Positions 13,101 through 26,809 of a DNA stretch of 64,000 nt are shown here, piece by piece. The notes beneath the pieces were generated by a model. The model was given only the letters and a program-made list of their open reading frames with translations, was not told the origin of the DNA and searched no databases. The stretch is from Synchiropus splendidus (taxonomy: Eukaryota > Chordata > Actinopteri > Syngnathiformes > Callionymidae), in NCBI RefSeq assembly GCF_027744825.2, contig NC_071342.1, forward strand, positions 7,583,501-7,647,500, written 5' to 3'. The position numbers were made by a program, and so were the translations under genes. Position 1 is the stretch's first letter. Every line of letters starts with the position of its first letter.

Positions 13101-13714
13101 CAGTGTTGTAGGCTGGATTCTTGGATACTTAGATGTCTCAGAGTAACTTGAACCAAGCCTTGGTTTTTCTAAAATGTCAGAGTATCTTGAAAAGTAAATG
13201 CTGACTCTTGATCTCAACTGGAATTGTGTTGTAACAATTCTAATGTGTTGTGCGTAACGTTATGGATGGTACCTTGTCCCTCAACTGCGCAAGTGAAAAC
13301 CTCAAATGTTGAACTATCTGATACTGTATTGCATCTGTCTTATCAAAGGTACTCAAATATTTTGTAGTATCTTATGAACATTCTCAAAGGTCCAACAATA
13401 ACTTACTTTAATCTCACCTTATCTTCCAACAAAGATATGATCTGAATGGCTCACACATATCCTCAATCGTAAATATCATATCCATATTCTGTAGTTATTT
13501 TTCTTCCATTCATATACATCAAAGATCTCAAGTGTGTTCATCAAAACAAAGGGAATAACTGGCTACAGTGGAGAAGAAATGAGGGCCACTTCCTTTGACT
13601 TTTGTGAGAGGCCCGACAGCAAGGTGACATCTGCTTTCACTGTTCGCTCCGGGAACATCATGTTCTTTAGGTGGGTCCTGAAAGGGTGGATCTGCGTGTC
13701 CACATGTCCAACTG
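10106..13714. other. Intergenic, no gene seen
   Basis: No exon, RNA gene or clear transposon was recognised. A perfect MEF2-type site (ctataaatag, 12199-12208) sits in a short GC-richer patch and could instead be read as a TATA-like element. At 13005-13190 a motif like aaatgtc or gatgtc recurs roughly every 30 bases, possibly a very decayed tandem array. Confidence 0.5.
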
Positions 13715-13733
13715 ATGTGTGTGTGTGTGTGTG
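13715..13733. repeat. (TG)n microsatellite
   Basis: Uninterrupted TG dinucleotides, followed by an interrupted gggtgtgagtg extension. Confidence 0.9.
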
Positions 13734-16700
13734 GGTGTGAGTGTTCGGTGTGTCAGCAGACACCTAGGCTGGTTAAACAGGTGGCTGGCAGTGTCACATG
13801 TCACTGATTGACTAGTCCACCACTCAGAGGTGACAGAGTGCAACCCTACACTCGGTCACCATGGTTTCCATGAATGCCGAACCCTCCCCTCACCTCTCCA
13901 CCGCGTGTGATTTACATCTTGATAAAGCAGCCGGTAATGACCGGTTTACCACCCGGGCGTACCTGGGAAACCCCTGCGCCGCTTCTGCTCAAACCCACGA
14001 CTCTTCCACACAACAGTAGCTGTCAGGTGCACAGCAGGAAGCCCCATTTTTAGTTTGACACTCATTATCAATATATGTTGTACTCTTGAAAGCGACGTTT
14101 AAAATGACCTTTCATCATTGTTTTGCTCCTCAGGTGACCAATGTTAATAGTGATGCTGAGATTCAATTTTCATACATAATGAATTGACACTGAATCACAC
14201 GTCATCCGTTCATGCTTCAAAGGATTTTAATGGTGGAATCATGTTGATCGAAATACCTTCAGTTCATGACTCTATTGTTAAATATTTATCCTATCCTTTT
14301 TGTGAGACTTTTTCTAAAGTCAATCCTAAAACAGTAGGCAGTGCAATATTTTCATTTTTGTTTGTATTAATATACATATATAATATGATGCATAAAAATA
14401 AAACGATTTATTTTAATGTAATAATTTAGTTTCTCATAATACAAAATAATATATAATATAGTAGTATACTAGTATATACATCATGTATTAAAAAATAATA
14501 CTTGTTGTGTATAGATAGAAACACGACCTCCATGATGCTGATGAAGTCCAGACGAGCGCTGGAGCAGTATGGTTTCCAGAGCCAGCATTTCTCCAGGGTC
14601 TCTTTACTGTGTGAGCTGTTTAATTTGGAGTGAGTTAATGATGAGGTCTGTGGTTCTCTGTGTCTAATCTCAACACGCCACTAAACTCTAAATACCTCAC
14701 CCCGTTTTATTCATTCTCAAAACTCCCTCTGCCTAATGTAAAAAAGCCATCGTAACCTTCTGCAGTCAAGCTGTGGTTTTAAGCCGCTTCAGCCACAGTC
14801 ACTTCGGCTGATGTCGAACAAGAGGATTATTTTGTTTTCAGGGTGTTCGCTGCAGTCGTCACTGAGAATTAAAGTGAGAGGAATCAGAAACTGGCGGCTT
14901 CACCTGAGACTTGTTGACTTAAATCCAGACTGTGCCGCGGCTTGTAAATCTCCAGTTTATGGGGAGCAGATGGCAACATTGTTTAGTGCTGATGTGCCCT
15001 GAGTGTTGCACAAAGATGAGGCCCGGCCTGTGGAGTCACTGTCACGACAAGAACGTGCCTGACCATCCGACAACACGTTTGCCGCCAAGTATTCCATACT
15101 TCACCCGCCCTGTTTTCCACCGCGCTGCCATGAAAGTATATGTGAGTGCTGCTAACAGCAGGGAAGAGTTTTACAAACTGGAAAGACACGCGCTGATAGA
15201 GAGAGGAAACGTACGCTGCTTTTTTTTCTACGAGACTTTCTCTCTGCTGTGTGAGCCTGAGTCCTACACAGCGGACTGTTGACTTGTCCCAGTGATGACT
15301 GAGGCCCCGCACAATGGAGGACTGAAATAGCTGTGTTGTTGTTTTGGCGGCTGGATCCATGAATCCATCACTCCGCTGACGTCTGGGTCGACTGGTGCTG
15401 CCTGGAGTGACCACCCCACTTCCCGGGGTCACTGGGGCGACCCATGCATCAGCAGAGATGTATAGCTACACTGTTGCTTTTTTCCCCACAGTGCCTTATA
15501 TGAACCAGTGACTCATAATTATTCATTTTTTGGGGGGTTTATTTCATTACATGTTTGTTCGTAACAAGTTCCATCGCTCCAAGATGCAGCCCAAACACAC
15601 CAAATATGAGGCATTTAGAGGGCTGGAGAGTGGATCCTGGTCTTCTTTTCTTGGGTGAGAATATTGAATGCTGAGAGGAGAGGGACCTCTGACTGTCAGG
15701 AAGTCAGCAGGCCAAGTTGGCAGCAACATAAATCTGTCATACGTTTTCGCTGACGTAGAGCAGTTGACTGTTAAATATCGTCATCAAATTGTTGCATGAC
15801 ACTTAAACCATCTGTGAAACTGACTCAAGACAAGTTTTTCTTTCTGGTTTTGTGTTCGACTTCAGCACAGACAAGATGCTGTAAAATCAACACAACAATC
15901 ACACTTGATGTCACTCAGCATTTTTTTTCATTTTATTTTTTTATTCTTCATTTTTCTACATACATATAATTTTCATTTGGGTTTATTTCTGATGTCAGAT
16001 CAAGCTTCCATTCTTGCCTAATGTGAAACTTTAACCTAAATTCTGCATTCTTAAGTCCGGTTTAATAATTTAGTTATGGTCAGATGCATTTCTTTCTTTC
16101 TCACGCATTAATATTTTACGGTTTGTTTGGACAGTTCTCAAAAAGTCATTAGACTGACTTTTCTGTATTATTATTATTATTATGATTAACATGTGTTATT
16201 TGTGCATTGATCACCATGTTGTATTATTGCATACGTGTTATTGTTTATTTTATCATATGTCTGAGGAAAAACAGAAAAGAAACCTTACAAAACTATATAA
16301 CTGTTGTTTGTTCAACAACAAATTAAAATGCTATCCATGGTGAAATTCAAATTTGTTCATGAGGGAATATAACTACTTCAGAAGTCAGAAAAAGGAGTAA
16401 TAAAAAAAATGAATACAAATACAAAGAATGCAAGAAATGCCACATAATGAAAAATGATTGAAAAAGAACAGTTGTACTTGTAAAAATATTCAATTAAAGT
16501 AAAATGTTTGAACACTCATTTTTGTGTTTTCATTTTTATTGTACTATTTTATATGGCCACAAAAGCCTAGAGTACACCCCTTTTGTGGTGTACTATAGTT
16601 TGAGTACACAAGGAGTGTTCTCACACTAGCTTCCTACTGCAAGAGTGAAAACCAGCGCATCTGACTGTATAGTTCAGAAGCTTCTCCCTCCTCTACCAAC
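13734..16700. other. Intergenic: a GC-richer block, then AT-rich DNA
   Basis: At 13790-14040 the sequence is of higher complexity, with ccggtaatgaccggttt (overlapping accggt sites of the grainyhead type). It is a weak regulatory candidate. About 14230-14520 and 15900-16545 are strongly AT-rich. No exon was recognised, although several open frames occur around 14800-15430. Confidence 0.45.
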
Positions 16701-17306
16701 AGTGGAAAGCCTTTTAGTCATGAATTCGACATGGGTGGTATCAACCTTGTTTAAGATCTACGGGTACCACATTTTTCTGTACTAGTACTCAGTTTTTGTT
16801 GACTAGTGCGCAAGTACACCTTACTAGTAAAGCAACAAGTGTCACATGTATTACTAGTAGAGCTAAAAACATTTGTTCAGTACTAGCGCTGGCAGACATA
16901 TTTGTTTACTAGTGCTACTAGTGAGCATAAGACTTGAGTTGTAGTAATATTTTTTTAATAAAAATGAATAATAATAACTTCAATAATAATTCATAATAAT
17001 ACTAGTGACACAAAACTGTCAACTACTTGGCAGTTTTGCATCATATAGTCTCACACTAGTACGCAAAAAACTCGACCAGTATAAGTGTTTTATGTTTACT
17101 AGTACATGTTCACCAGTAACATGAGCAGACAGTTTTTGGTTTACTAGCACTACTAGTAAAACCTAAACCTGCACTAGTAGTACTAGTAGGTGTACTAGAG
17201 CTAGTTAACCAAAACTGACGACTGGTACTCAAAAATGTCGTACTCCTAGAGCTAAAACAAGGTTGACATCACCCATGTTAACTTTATAACCAAATGGCTT
17301 TCCATT
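16701..17306. repeat. ACTAGT-rich imperfect palindrome (foldback or MITE-like)
   Basis: The left arm (16701-16829) and right arm (17182-17306, read on the other strand) align end to end. Both have tggaaagcc, then 17 bases, then acatgggtg followed by tcaaccttgttt, and then matched atttttntgtac, cagttttngtt and agtacacct blocks. I judge about 75-80% identity by eye. Inside the element ACTAGT occurs 12 times between 16781 and 17187, several of them 9 or 21 bases apart. A direct repeat also links 16870-16922 to 17103-17157. The centre is AT-rich. No target-site duplication was clear. This structure is typical of a foldback or long-TIR non-autonomous DNA transposon, but I do not recognise the family. 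Confidence 0.65.
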
Positions 17307-18703
17307 ACTTTTGCAGCGATAACTGATGCCCTTACATTTCAGAGGAAATATTTATAACTGTGACTTCATCGATGTTGGTTCTGAATTTTAGTCACCTGAT
17401 TGTAGCATCCAATAGCGTCGCAGCAGCTGAGCAGCTTGGCAAAACAAGTCTCTAATTTTGTGTGAAGTTGTGTCTGCATGACTTTCAATAAACTTGTGTT
17501 TGTTCAGTGCAGAGCCGTCGTATCAGTTGTTGTGTACTCTACTCGCGTTTGGAATTGTAAGTCAACAACGCTCAGATCTCCTGCAGCTGCCTGCGACTTG
17601 TCTAGCGAGCACGCGACGCTGGCGCTGTCGCATATGGACAAACACTGGCAGACAAGTTGGCAGCCGTCACTGATGTTATCAGTTGCCCGGGAGATAAGAC
17701 ATGAGCATGAAAACACTAATTATATTTAACTACTGCCCTGAAAAAAACAACGGGCTGCTTGATTGCGAGCTGATGTGCAAACACGACTCGGCTGTGTGGG
17801 CAGCTGCTGCAACTGTAGAAACGACAGGACCGCAAGTTTATATTGTCGGAAGTTAATCGGCTGAACTGAAATTTTATCTCCATAATTTCATCACACACCA
17901 GGCGGCTCTTATCATTTTGTCTTTGTCATGAAAGAAAATCGCCCTGTTATGTCCTATAGATCTGCACAGTTTACGAACACACACACTAAGACAAAAACCC
18001 TGTTCAACTTCTTATATCTTCAGTAGATGGAATGTAGATGCACAAGTGTCAACACTTGAGCGTTGAGGAGAAGAAAGGGAAGAGCCTCAGCCTTGAGAGT
18101 GTGCAGCTCAAGTGTAGAAAACTGATGTAGCTCTCCATTATTGTTATGAATAGCAACACACAAACACCATGCATTGTTGCACTGATGGAGCATGAAGGAG
18201 GTCCAGACAGATGAGGATCGTGAGACAGAGGTGTAATGTGGTGGAGGAGTCTCAGATGTGGCTCGAGGATTCTACATGGACGACATAGTGATTTGTAGTG
18301 AGGGGGAGAAGAAAGTGCAGGCAGGGTGGAACGGGAAAAGACGGTCTGGGATTATCTGTGGCAGATGAGAGGCAGTAAGAGTGAGAGGAAAGCTTCATAG
18401 GATAGATACCACACCAGCCATGGTGTGTGCTTCAGAGACAGTTGTGCTGATACCAAGACAGGAAGCAGATTAGAAGTGCAGAGTTGAAGGTACTTTGAGG
18501 AGGTTTTCATGGGGAGGGACCAGGAAGTATTGGATCAGAAATAATGAGGTCAGTGGGACTGCTCTTTTTCTCTGTTTCATTTTATTAAAATCAACTTAAA
18601 CATTGTTGTATGTCCTATATGACTGTGTCTGCAGCATATAAAATTAAATTTCTGTACATTTTTAGTCTTCATATTTCACATATTTGCCAATGGAAGACAT
18701 TGG
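17307..18703. other. Intergenic, no gene seen
   Basis: Between 17480 and 17910 the DNA is less AT-rich and of high complexity, with repeated cgac/gcga words and a caccagg motif. It could be a conserved non-coding block, but I see no exon. The rest is unremarkable. Confidence 0.4.
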
Positions 18704-18731
18704 AATAATAATAATAATAATAATAATAATA
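18704..18731. repeat. (AAT)n microsatellite
   Basis: About nine AAT units, followed shortly by its inverse (ttattattattg). A second short simple repeat, (AAAT)n, is at about 18847-18866. Confidence 0.85.
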
Positions 18732-21700
18732 GTCTTTTATTATTATTGACGCAACAGTGCATTCCATTTTTTGAGTTACAATACATTTTGGAAACAAAAT
18801 AATAAGATTAAGTTGATCAACCAACACGTGAGGCAAGGCACACGCAAAAATAAATAAATAAATAAAGAAGTTCCAACATGTATTTTTTGGGCCATTCTAT
18901 TCCATCAAAAAAATTCAACCTTAAATGACAACGTATTTGACATTTTTGTAAAAAAAGTGACAATAAATTATTATTATGGAATAAAGGTAATGATTATAAT
19001 AAGCCCTAACCATATATTAATTATACTGAAGAATGGTGGCAACTTAAACATTTTTAAACCACAGATTTTATTAATTTGTGGCGGAAGGTCCCCAGTGTCT
19101 GTCAAAGTTTGGAGACGGTGGGCGGGTCTTATAACTGACCTCCTCACCCCAGGTTCTAATGTGACGGTACTCGCCTGAACCAGCTCCTTCAGACAATCGA
19201 TTTCCGCCCCCCGCTCATGATGGCTGTGTATCACTTTGTGTGTCTATATAAATTTCCCAGCTGAATTCAACATAGGGAGTGGAAACATCAAACTTCACCG
19301 CTACCTCAGAAGGTCATCCAGCCTTTGCGGTTTCAAAGGTTCAGGTTCCCACTGACTTCTGCGAGGTTTCTAATCTACATGAGCCTGTGTTGATGCTTTG
19401 GTGTGGGTCTCTGTCAAGGGCAGACGCTGATAGTCCTGTTTGATCGAGCTGGGAAGCTGGAAAATTAGAGCGTTCCGAAAATCCTCCCCATCAGCAGATT
19501 GCTATTATCTGTGTTGGAGTGGAACTTCACGTGTCAGACTCAACCCTCGGAAAGAAGCTTTGCTTTGGGTTGATATCTGAGGTCACCAGTATTTGCATCA
19601 GTCCATAGCGCCTTCAGCCTTTGTGCAGATGGACCAACCACCTCTGTATTCAGTTCCACCCACACAAAGGGCTTCTATAGGTGAGCAAAGAAGGGACTGG
19701 TGCCTGTTGTTGCTGAGTCCCTGAAGGTTTGCATGACTGACAAAAGAGAAAGGCCTCTTCCTGTGTTTTCACTCAGTGTGCTTTGCAAGTGTGCAGCCTG
19801 TTTCTGGACTGTTTGTGTACAGTCTGTCAGTGATCAAACACTGCGGTTGTCGAGTCAAAGTCGTTCTGTGTCATGTTGAACCAGTGTGCTGTTGTACCTC
19901 TCGGCTCTTTGAGATTTGTTTTTTTTCTCACAGCCCTTGTTTGACAAACACTCAGAATGAGAGTCGGGCTCGTGTTTCGCACGGACGGTGAGTGAAGATG
20001 ATACATCTCTCCGGTCTTTGGGCTTCGTGTGTGCGTTTGCCTCGACTCTGATCATTTCCTGAAGTTTGTCAGAGAGCAGAGATGAGGAGCGCAGCTGTGG
20101 TTGTTCAGCCTTGTTCAGATTTAGAGAATGAAACAGACAGAAAACACGTCTGTCTTTTTCATGGTGTCCATTTTAGGAGTTTTTATGTTTCCAGACAACT
20201 TCTCTGCCAGAACAAGGATTTTCTTTAACTGAGAATCAACTTTCTCAATCACAGTGTCAGTGGCTGGTGCTTTGTTTTGTTTGTCATATTAACCATTCAG
20301 TTATTATATCTATCTATAGCTGAAGTAGCCGGTGGTTTGTTTGGAACTGGAATATACTGTTTGTTTAACTACTAACCAGACATTCCTGTGATGCAGGACA
20401 AACTAGTAGCAGTGTCTCAGGCTAAACAAAAAACGTCTTTAGTCAGGCACCAAACTTGCTGCTAGCATGAACACGAAGCACCACACCTGTCGGCGTTCAT
20501 GTATTCACACAGAATCCTTCCCCCAAATGAGAATAAAATAAATAAAACAATAAAATAAATCATTTTTCATTTTTTTTTCATTTCATTTGTTTTCTTGTAC
20601 TGATGCAAACCCAACACACCTGCAAACCCGTCGTGTTTTGTATGTTGACGTTTTTTTTCCACATTTTAAGAGCCTTCATAAATACCAGAATTACAGACGA
20701 AGAATTCAAATTTGACTGTAAAATGCTTGCTCTCTTTGAGTGGCATGTAGCCGAGGATGGACTGGGACATAAAAACAGGCCTGGACATTATAGACCTTGG
20801 GGGGGGCCACCATGACTGTGAGTGATTGTAAATATATATACTTTCAAAACCTCGCTTTTGTGACCCGCTGGAGAGTGAATCTAAAAATGGTTTGTTTTTT
20901 ATTTCATTGAACCTATTTTGAAAGCATGAAAATAAACCAAGTGAGCCTCTCATTCGATTTTCAGCTCCTTATACACACTCTTCCATGGCTGCAACAAGTA
21001 ATGGTCACACTTTACATGAGGGTACATTTATTGTCCTGAATAAACAACTGAATCATACGTGTATCAGCAGCATATTAGCCAGCAATAAATCATTGTTAAG
21101 TATAGATTAGTGTCTTGACTGACTGGAGTTTAATGGAATACTGTAGGTTCAGTGGAAACAACACCATTATTATTGAGTATTAGCCATAAATAAACAACAG
21201 TTCCCCTGTCTAAGGTGTTGCCCATGTAGTGTACTGTACATGCATGTTTCATAGTCGGGGCTGACACAGTCACAGTCACGCCTTCACATGCATGCAAATC
21301 ACTTGAACACTATTTAATGAGCAGCAACAGTGTGTAGAAAACAAACCCTGCAGTTTTCAAATGGATCTCCATCACATTCCTGGTGGTTCTGCCTGCATTG
21401 GCTTGACTAAAGAAAGGTTCTGATCTGGAAAGCCCCAAGCATATGATCCCGCTTCCCTCCACTCTCTCCGCCCCCGCCCACTCCACCCGACCATTATGGA
21501 GGGGCTGTTCTCCCGGGACCCCCAACACAGAGGTCTGGTTTGAAAACCCAAACATGCCTGGTTTCAAACAAGTGGAAGGGAAGAGAGAAAACAAGATGAG
21601 TTCCCATCTGCATCCTCCGAAAGTCTGTGAGCAAACAATCATGAATGGCTCTGAAGAGCGGCGCAGGAGAGAAGAAAGCCTCGGCCTGCGGATCAGATCT

Positions 21701-22299
21701 TGGAGGGCGGTGGGCGAGACAAGTCATCCCTTCATGCAGTCGCCCCTCTATATGTTACGTCATCACAGGAGCTGAAACCAGCTCAAACAGGGCAGTCTTT
21801 TTGTCACTGTATTATTACGTTTACATATTAGCATTACGGCTCTTCCTTCCCGATGTAAGTTCATTTATTGCGGCAACTTCATGTCTGGGCAACAAATAAA
21901 CTCTGCCATGACTTTTGTAATAGCAGTAGGAATGCTTTGATTGAGTCAGTAGAATTCACCAGAGCTGCAAGATGCAAACGAGAATCAAAAGAACTAAAAA
22001 TGATTCCACTAATATGACAAAGGAAATATGGCAGATTCATGTTACTTGATTCATTTCCCCCTGAGCTGAAGGTCTTTGGCAGGAGAGAGCAGCGTAGAGG
22101 TGGCGCTGGAGGGAAATAAAACATGGCTGACTGGCAGAAATGTGGCCATCAGATCTTACAGAGAAACTGGCCGCTCGGAAAGTGCGACCCGCTTCTCTTC
22201 CATTTCACTTCTGGTTGAGAAATGTGTGTGCTGTATTTGGTCGCACGTGCAGAAAGGGATCCAGGTTGTTGTGCTCAAAACAAACCCCAAACTGCACCC
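18732..22299. other. Intergenic, no gene seen
   Basis: This stretch starts AT-rich. A TATATAAA motif at 19245-19252 follows a GC-rich patch (19080-19215) and could be a promoter, but no first exon is recognisable downstream. A POU octamer-like atgcaaat is near 21293. About 20530-20590 is an A/T-rich low-complexity stretch. Confidence 0.4.
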
Positions 22300-22440
22300 C
22301 ATGATCATCATCGAACCTTTCACAGGTTGAGTCATTTAGGGGCGGAGCCTATTCCAGGCACGCCACAGGCTTACACCTACAGAAATGGAGTCAAAAATGT
22401 ACTTGGATAACTTTCCAAGGTTGGAGGAAAGCGACTGTTA
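22300..22440 (+). repeat. Decayed common-fish interspersed repeat, copy 1
   Basis: The order of words gcggagcctattccagg, cacctacagaaatggagtca, cttggataac and ggttggaggaaagc follows the familiar fish repeat whose consensus reads 'ggagcctatcccagc ... aatttagagtcaccaattaacc ... gactgtgggaggaaacc'. It is very diverged. The family is ubiquitous in teleosts and probably derives from a LINE or SINE 3' region. Confidence 0.4.
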
Positions 22441-25375
22441 ACAAAGTCCCTTCGGTGCAGTGAATGTTTGCAGCCATTTGTGGCTTTCTTGTCTTGTGAT
22501 CGAGTTTGACATGCTGGGTTTAACTTTAATCTTAACTTTAATCTAATATTCAATGAAAGCTAAACTTCACTATTGTGACTTATATGCATGTAAGTGAGGT
22601 CAGTGGCATGTGTGGTTTGAATCATGGGTCGGACTGGTTCTGCAGGAGGAGCACTGGATTAAGCAAACAGTACATGAGGGATGATTGCTCCCACACCGGC
22701 TCACCGCTATGACGTACACATATATGCTGTTAACAATCAATGCTTTGTCATTCACATGAGATCCAGCCGCTCGGCGCGTTATGTAACCTGCGAAGGACAA
22801 ATAAAGAAACGCTGCCATGTGGATTGAATGAAGGGTGGAGAGTTGGTGGAATTGACTGGGTGTCAGAGGCCAGGTGGAAGCAGCTTTACAAGACCGGGTT
22901 CTGGTTTTCACATCATGCTTCTCAGCGAACTCTTTTCTCATCGCCCGTCTGTGGACGCCAGCGAGGATGTTCCTGATGATGATGGAGTGAAGCATCATGT
23001 GTGAAATATGTAGGGAGTCTCGCTTGTTTGGACTCATGGTTCATGTTTCCCATGAAACGCACCATAGCTGAGGTTTGTCGTCTCGTCTGCGATGACCTGT
23101 GGTGACGTCATGAGACTGGATCTGCAGGAGAATGACAAAAATCAAGTGAATGCTGCGCCTGCCTCATCGCACAGAAAACATCTGCGCCTTTTGTTTAAAA
23201 CGTCCATACACTGCTGCCTCCACACTGCCTCCAAATATGGCCAGAGTTAACCACTCACATGAAGATGTTGTTATGCACTGAGGAGATCACAGGATCATGG
23301 CCTTTACATTTAGACACCTTCACCATGGTGTTTGTCAGCTGATGCTGCAAGCAAACAGCTTCTCTGGAGTTTTTTATGACTCACAAAGTGTTACGAACAT
23401 TTTACAAGATCCTTGTAGGCATTTCCCCCAGGGGGCGCTCCACCCTGACACCTTCCTCTTCACCACTGCTTCACAGCACCCAGAGTTGTAAAGCTTTATT
23501 GGGTGTTACCAGACACGCGGTGGAAGTATCAGCACATTTGTGCTGTATTCATTATTGTAAATCTACATGCTTCAGCTTCAACTACACCGACCTTCCACTG
23601 CCTGGATTTTTCTTCTGGGCTCTTTCATGAACGTGGATGAAAGTTTTTTGGATACAAACTTGTGAACTTCATTCTGAGGGCCTCACTTCCACTGCAAATC
23701 TGATTGTGTTTTTGCTATTGCCGTGTATTATGGAAGTTGTATGGAGTTCATTCACACTTGACATAAGAAGTCATGTTGCAGACAGGATTTTAAAAGCTAA
23801 ATCCCAACCCAAATCCGAGTACCTTCCTGAGAAAGACTGCGGTCTCAAACTTCTCGAACATCTTTCGTCGAAGGCAGCTTCTTTGGGGGACATATTTAAT
23901 TCATAGTTTCAGCCTTGAGCGTCAGGGCATTCAAAAACAAACTGGTCGTTCATTATAATCATGACATGCAGATTTATTTTTAGAATGTTTGAGTCATGAG
24001 TTCAGTTGAAACAAATTGACAAAGTTTTTTTTTATGACTTCACAGTGACATCAGCGAGAATATATCAGGGCTTAATAAGCAGCTGTCGACACGTTTCTTT
24101 TTCTAAGCTGACCTCTGATCATGTAGCCATCTAAGCAGCTCATGTCTAAAGTTGCTTCATATCATGGATGAAAGCCAGAGATACAGTCGGGCCTGATAAA
24201 GACATGTCAAAAAATGACTGTCCACAGGAGAATTTGTGGAGGAAAATGGAACACTGAAACAAGCTTATAATGCACCCAACAGTGGTCATAATGTTACGGC
24301 AGATGTTTTCACAACTGTGCTCTTGTCAAGGCATCTGTGAAAAGCCACCTGACTACACCCAGATATGATATCATAGAAAGTCAAGTGTCTCAATAATGAA
24401 CAATTATGTTTTGTCAGTCTAAACACAAGCTCTGAGCTGGAGTGACGCCAGGTTTCTGGCTCAGTCTTGTTTGTATAGACGACTCTCGCCTTGTCAGACT
24501 GCTGATAATACCACGCTGTCTGTCTTCTTAGCTATTACCTGAGGAACGTGGAGACGCTGGAGCGAAGCCTCCAGATGATCGTTTGCTCTTGGTGAGAATG
24601 TGAGTGAGAGGAACACAGGCGGCGCTGACATGGAAATTGCAGGTTTGTGAGAGCGAGGGAGTGATCGCAGATGCAAAACAAACCTCACTCTTCCTCCTTT
24701 TGTGATGTATCGTAGGGAGGTTTCCTCGTGTGATTCATGCGAGCGTATAAAAGTCATCATGATCAATGTGGCGCATCTCTTTCATCTATTCAGCACCAGG
24801 GAACGTTGGAACTGGAGGCCAAACTTGCAACAGCAGACCTGCGTTGAAATGAGAGCTGAGCTGGAAAGTATCTGTTTCTCGCTGAGAACCAGAAGCTAGG
24901 CATCCTGTGCCTGCAGCTCTGCTGTGTGCAGGACCAGTTTCACGGGACTTGCATGCAAAGCACACATCACAGCAGTCTGTGGCCAAAGCTGTGAGTTCTG
25001 CAGTACAATTGCCGACTGAAATCGGTTTGTCCTGTAGCGCAGTTTGTGGTTCATATGAAGGTTTCGTGTTTGCACTTACGTTCAGTCAAAATCAATGTTA
25101 TTATGTATCATTGACTTGTTTTAAACCATCCCAAATAATCTGAAAAATTTTAGATGAAACTCTTTTGTTCCCTGTCATACTCAAAGAAAAGGAAAAAAAC
25201 AATCACTCAATCAATAAAAAAGTATAAATAATATAATATATAATATAATAATAACTAAATACATACTTACTTGACTACTATGACTACTGTACTATTACTA
25301 CTACAACTAATAATAACAATAATATAATGTTCTGTATCCATACTGTCATAATAACAGTCTTATATTTGAATAATA

Positions 25376-25380
<5 letters not shown>
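22441..25380. other. Intergenic, no gene seen
   Basis: No exon was recognised. A CTCF-like motif, cccccagggggcgctcc, is at 23425-23441. From about 25140 the DNA becomes strongly A/T-rich, leading into the AAT array. Confidence 0.45.

Positions 25381-25440
<60 letters not shown>
25381..25440. repeat. (AAT)20 microsatellite
   Basis: Exactly twenty uninterrupted AAT units, set in a wider A/T-rich region (25190-25500). In reverse it produces a poly-leucine open frame, which is not a gene. Confidence 0.95.
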
Positions 25441-25441
<1 letters not shown>

Positions 25442-26733
25442 GCACTATTCTTGATGTTATTGTCATTGTTATTATATTATTATTATTATTATAAATTACA
25501 CTTAAAATGTGTAGTACAAGCACACAAAAAGTACTTAAGTGTAGAGGTACAATAATCCAGGGATTAAAACACCAGCATGATATTCATGACTGAGGAACTG
25601 TATTGAAGATACTTTTCAGGTGTATAACTTGGAGAAGAATCAAGAGCAGAAAAAAAAAGTGTTATTACAAACAACTATCTAGTTTGATTGAATATATGAA
25701 TCTATAGTAACTGTGGGAAAGCCAAAACAGAAAAAGGGATATAAGAGGAGAAATCAATCAAGGCCGAAATATATTTGTGTTATATGAAAAAAATGAATTG
25801 GATGAGATCTTCATGCCTCTTGAGAGCCGCTTATATGAAGACAAATGGGTCCCTGTGGCCCCTGGGTCGTCCCCGTCTGTACAAGATCAAAGTGACAAGT
25901 AAAGTGTAACGCAGTGGAATTCCTTGAAAGACGAAGCGTTCCCCAGTGAGTACAGTTTTGCACTCAAACTTTTATCAGAGCCTAGAAAGCCTGCCAAAGT
26001 CACTTGGCTATCTGACGGTCAAATGCAAAACAGAAAGAACCGAACAATGGGCTTGGGCTTCTGCTTGATTACTGTCGCTGCTTTTGCAGATTTCACTGTC
26101 AACACATGCAAATAAAGGGAGCACGAGGAGGGTGAGGGCGATGCAGAGGGCTCAGACGTAATGCAGGAAGTCCACGCGTAATGGAGGAGGCCTGAGCACC
26201 AGATAAACACACCACACCTCGCACTGTCTCTTCCTGCTGGATCCTGTCTCGCTCTGCCTCTAGGTAAACAGAGGTGGCGGCCCTCCTTCAGAGGAAATCG
26301 GTCCAGGGATTATCATCCATTTATTCCATTCATCATCCTTCCTCAGGCCAAATTTGTGGAAAAGTACCACGGTGCCGGTCATAATCTTCAACATGTTTAT
26401 GCCAGCAGGTGAACAATTGACGCTAACTTCACACTGAACTTGCATTTTGTCCAAATTGATATTGACAGTAATACAGATTACAAGTGGTTTTGAACATAAT
26501 CTGGTGCTCCATCCAATTGACAATCGCTCTAGTACAGTAGTACTTTTATTCAAAAGACACGCGTGGCTAAGCTAATTCCACTATTGTCAACCCCAAATCT
26601 TTGAAAACTTGTGAGAATTGCACTCAGGCTTGAGTGAGGAGTGTCAAAATTTGGATAGAAATTTCAAGAGAGGGGAGAGAGAAAAGGTGGAGAGAGCGAC
26701 CCGGGTGAAGGATGTTGAGCCTTGGCATACTTG
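25441..26733. other. Intergenic, no gene seen
   Basis: Near 25990-26240 the sequence is more complex and holds an octamer-like atgcaaat (about 26106) and two cgtaatg words. It is only a weak regulatory candidate. Nothing else was recognised. Confidence 0.4.
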
Positions 26734-26809
26734 AATAAAAATAAAAATAAAAATAAAAATAAAAATAAAAATAAAAATAAAAATAAAAATAAAAATAAAA
26801 ATAAAAATA
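26734..26809. repeat. (AAAAAT)n hexanucleotide array
   Basis: About 12.5 uninterrupted units of a six-base repeat. On the minus strand it reads as an alternating Phe-Tyr peptide, an artefact of the repeat. Confidence 0.95.
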
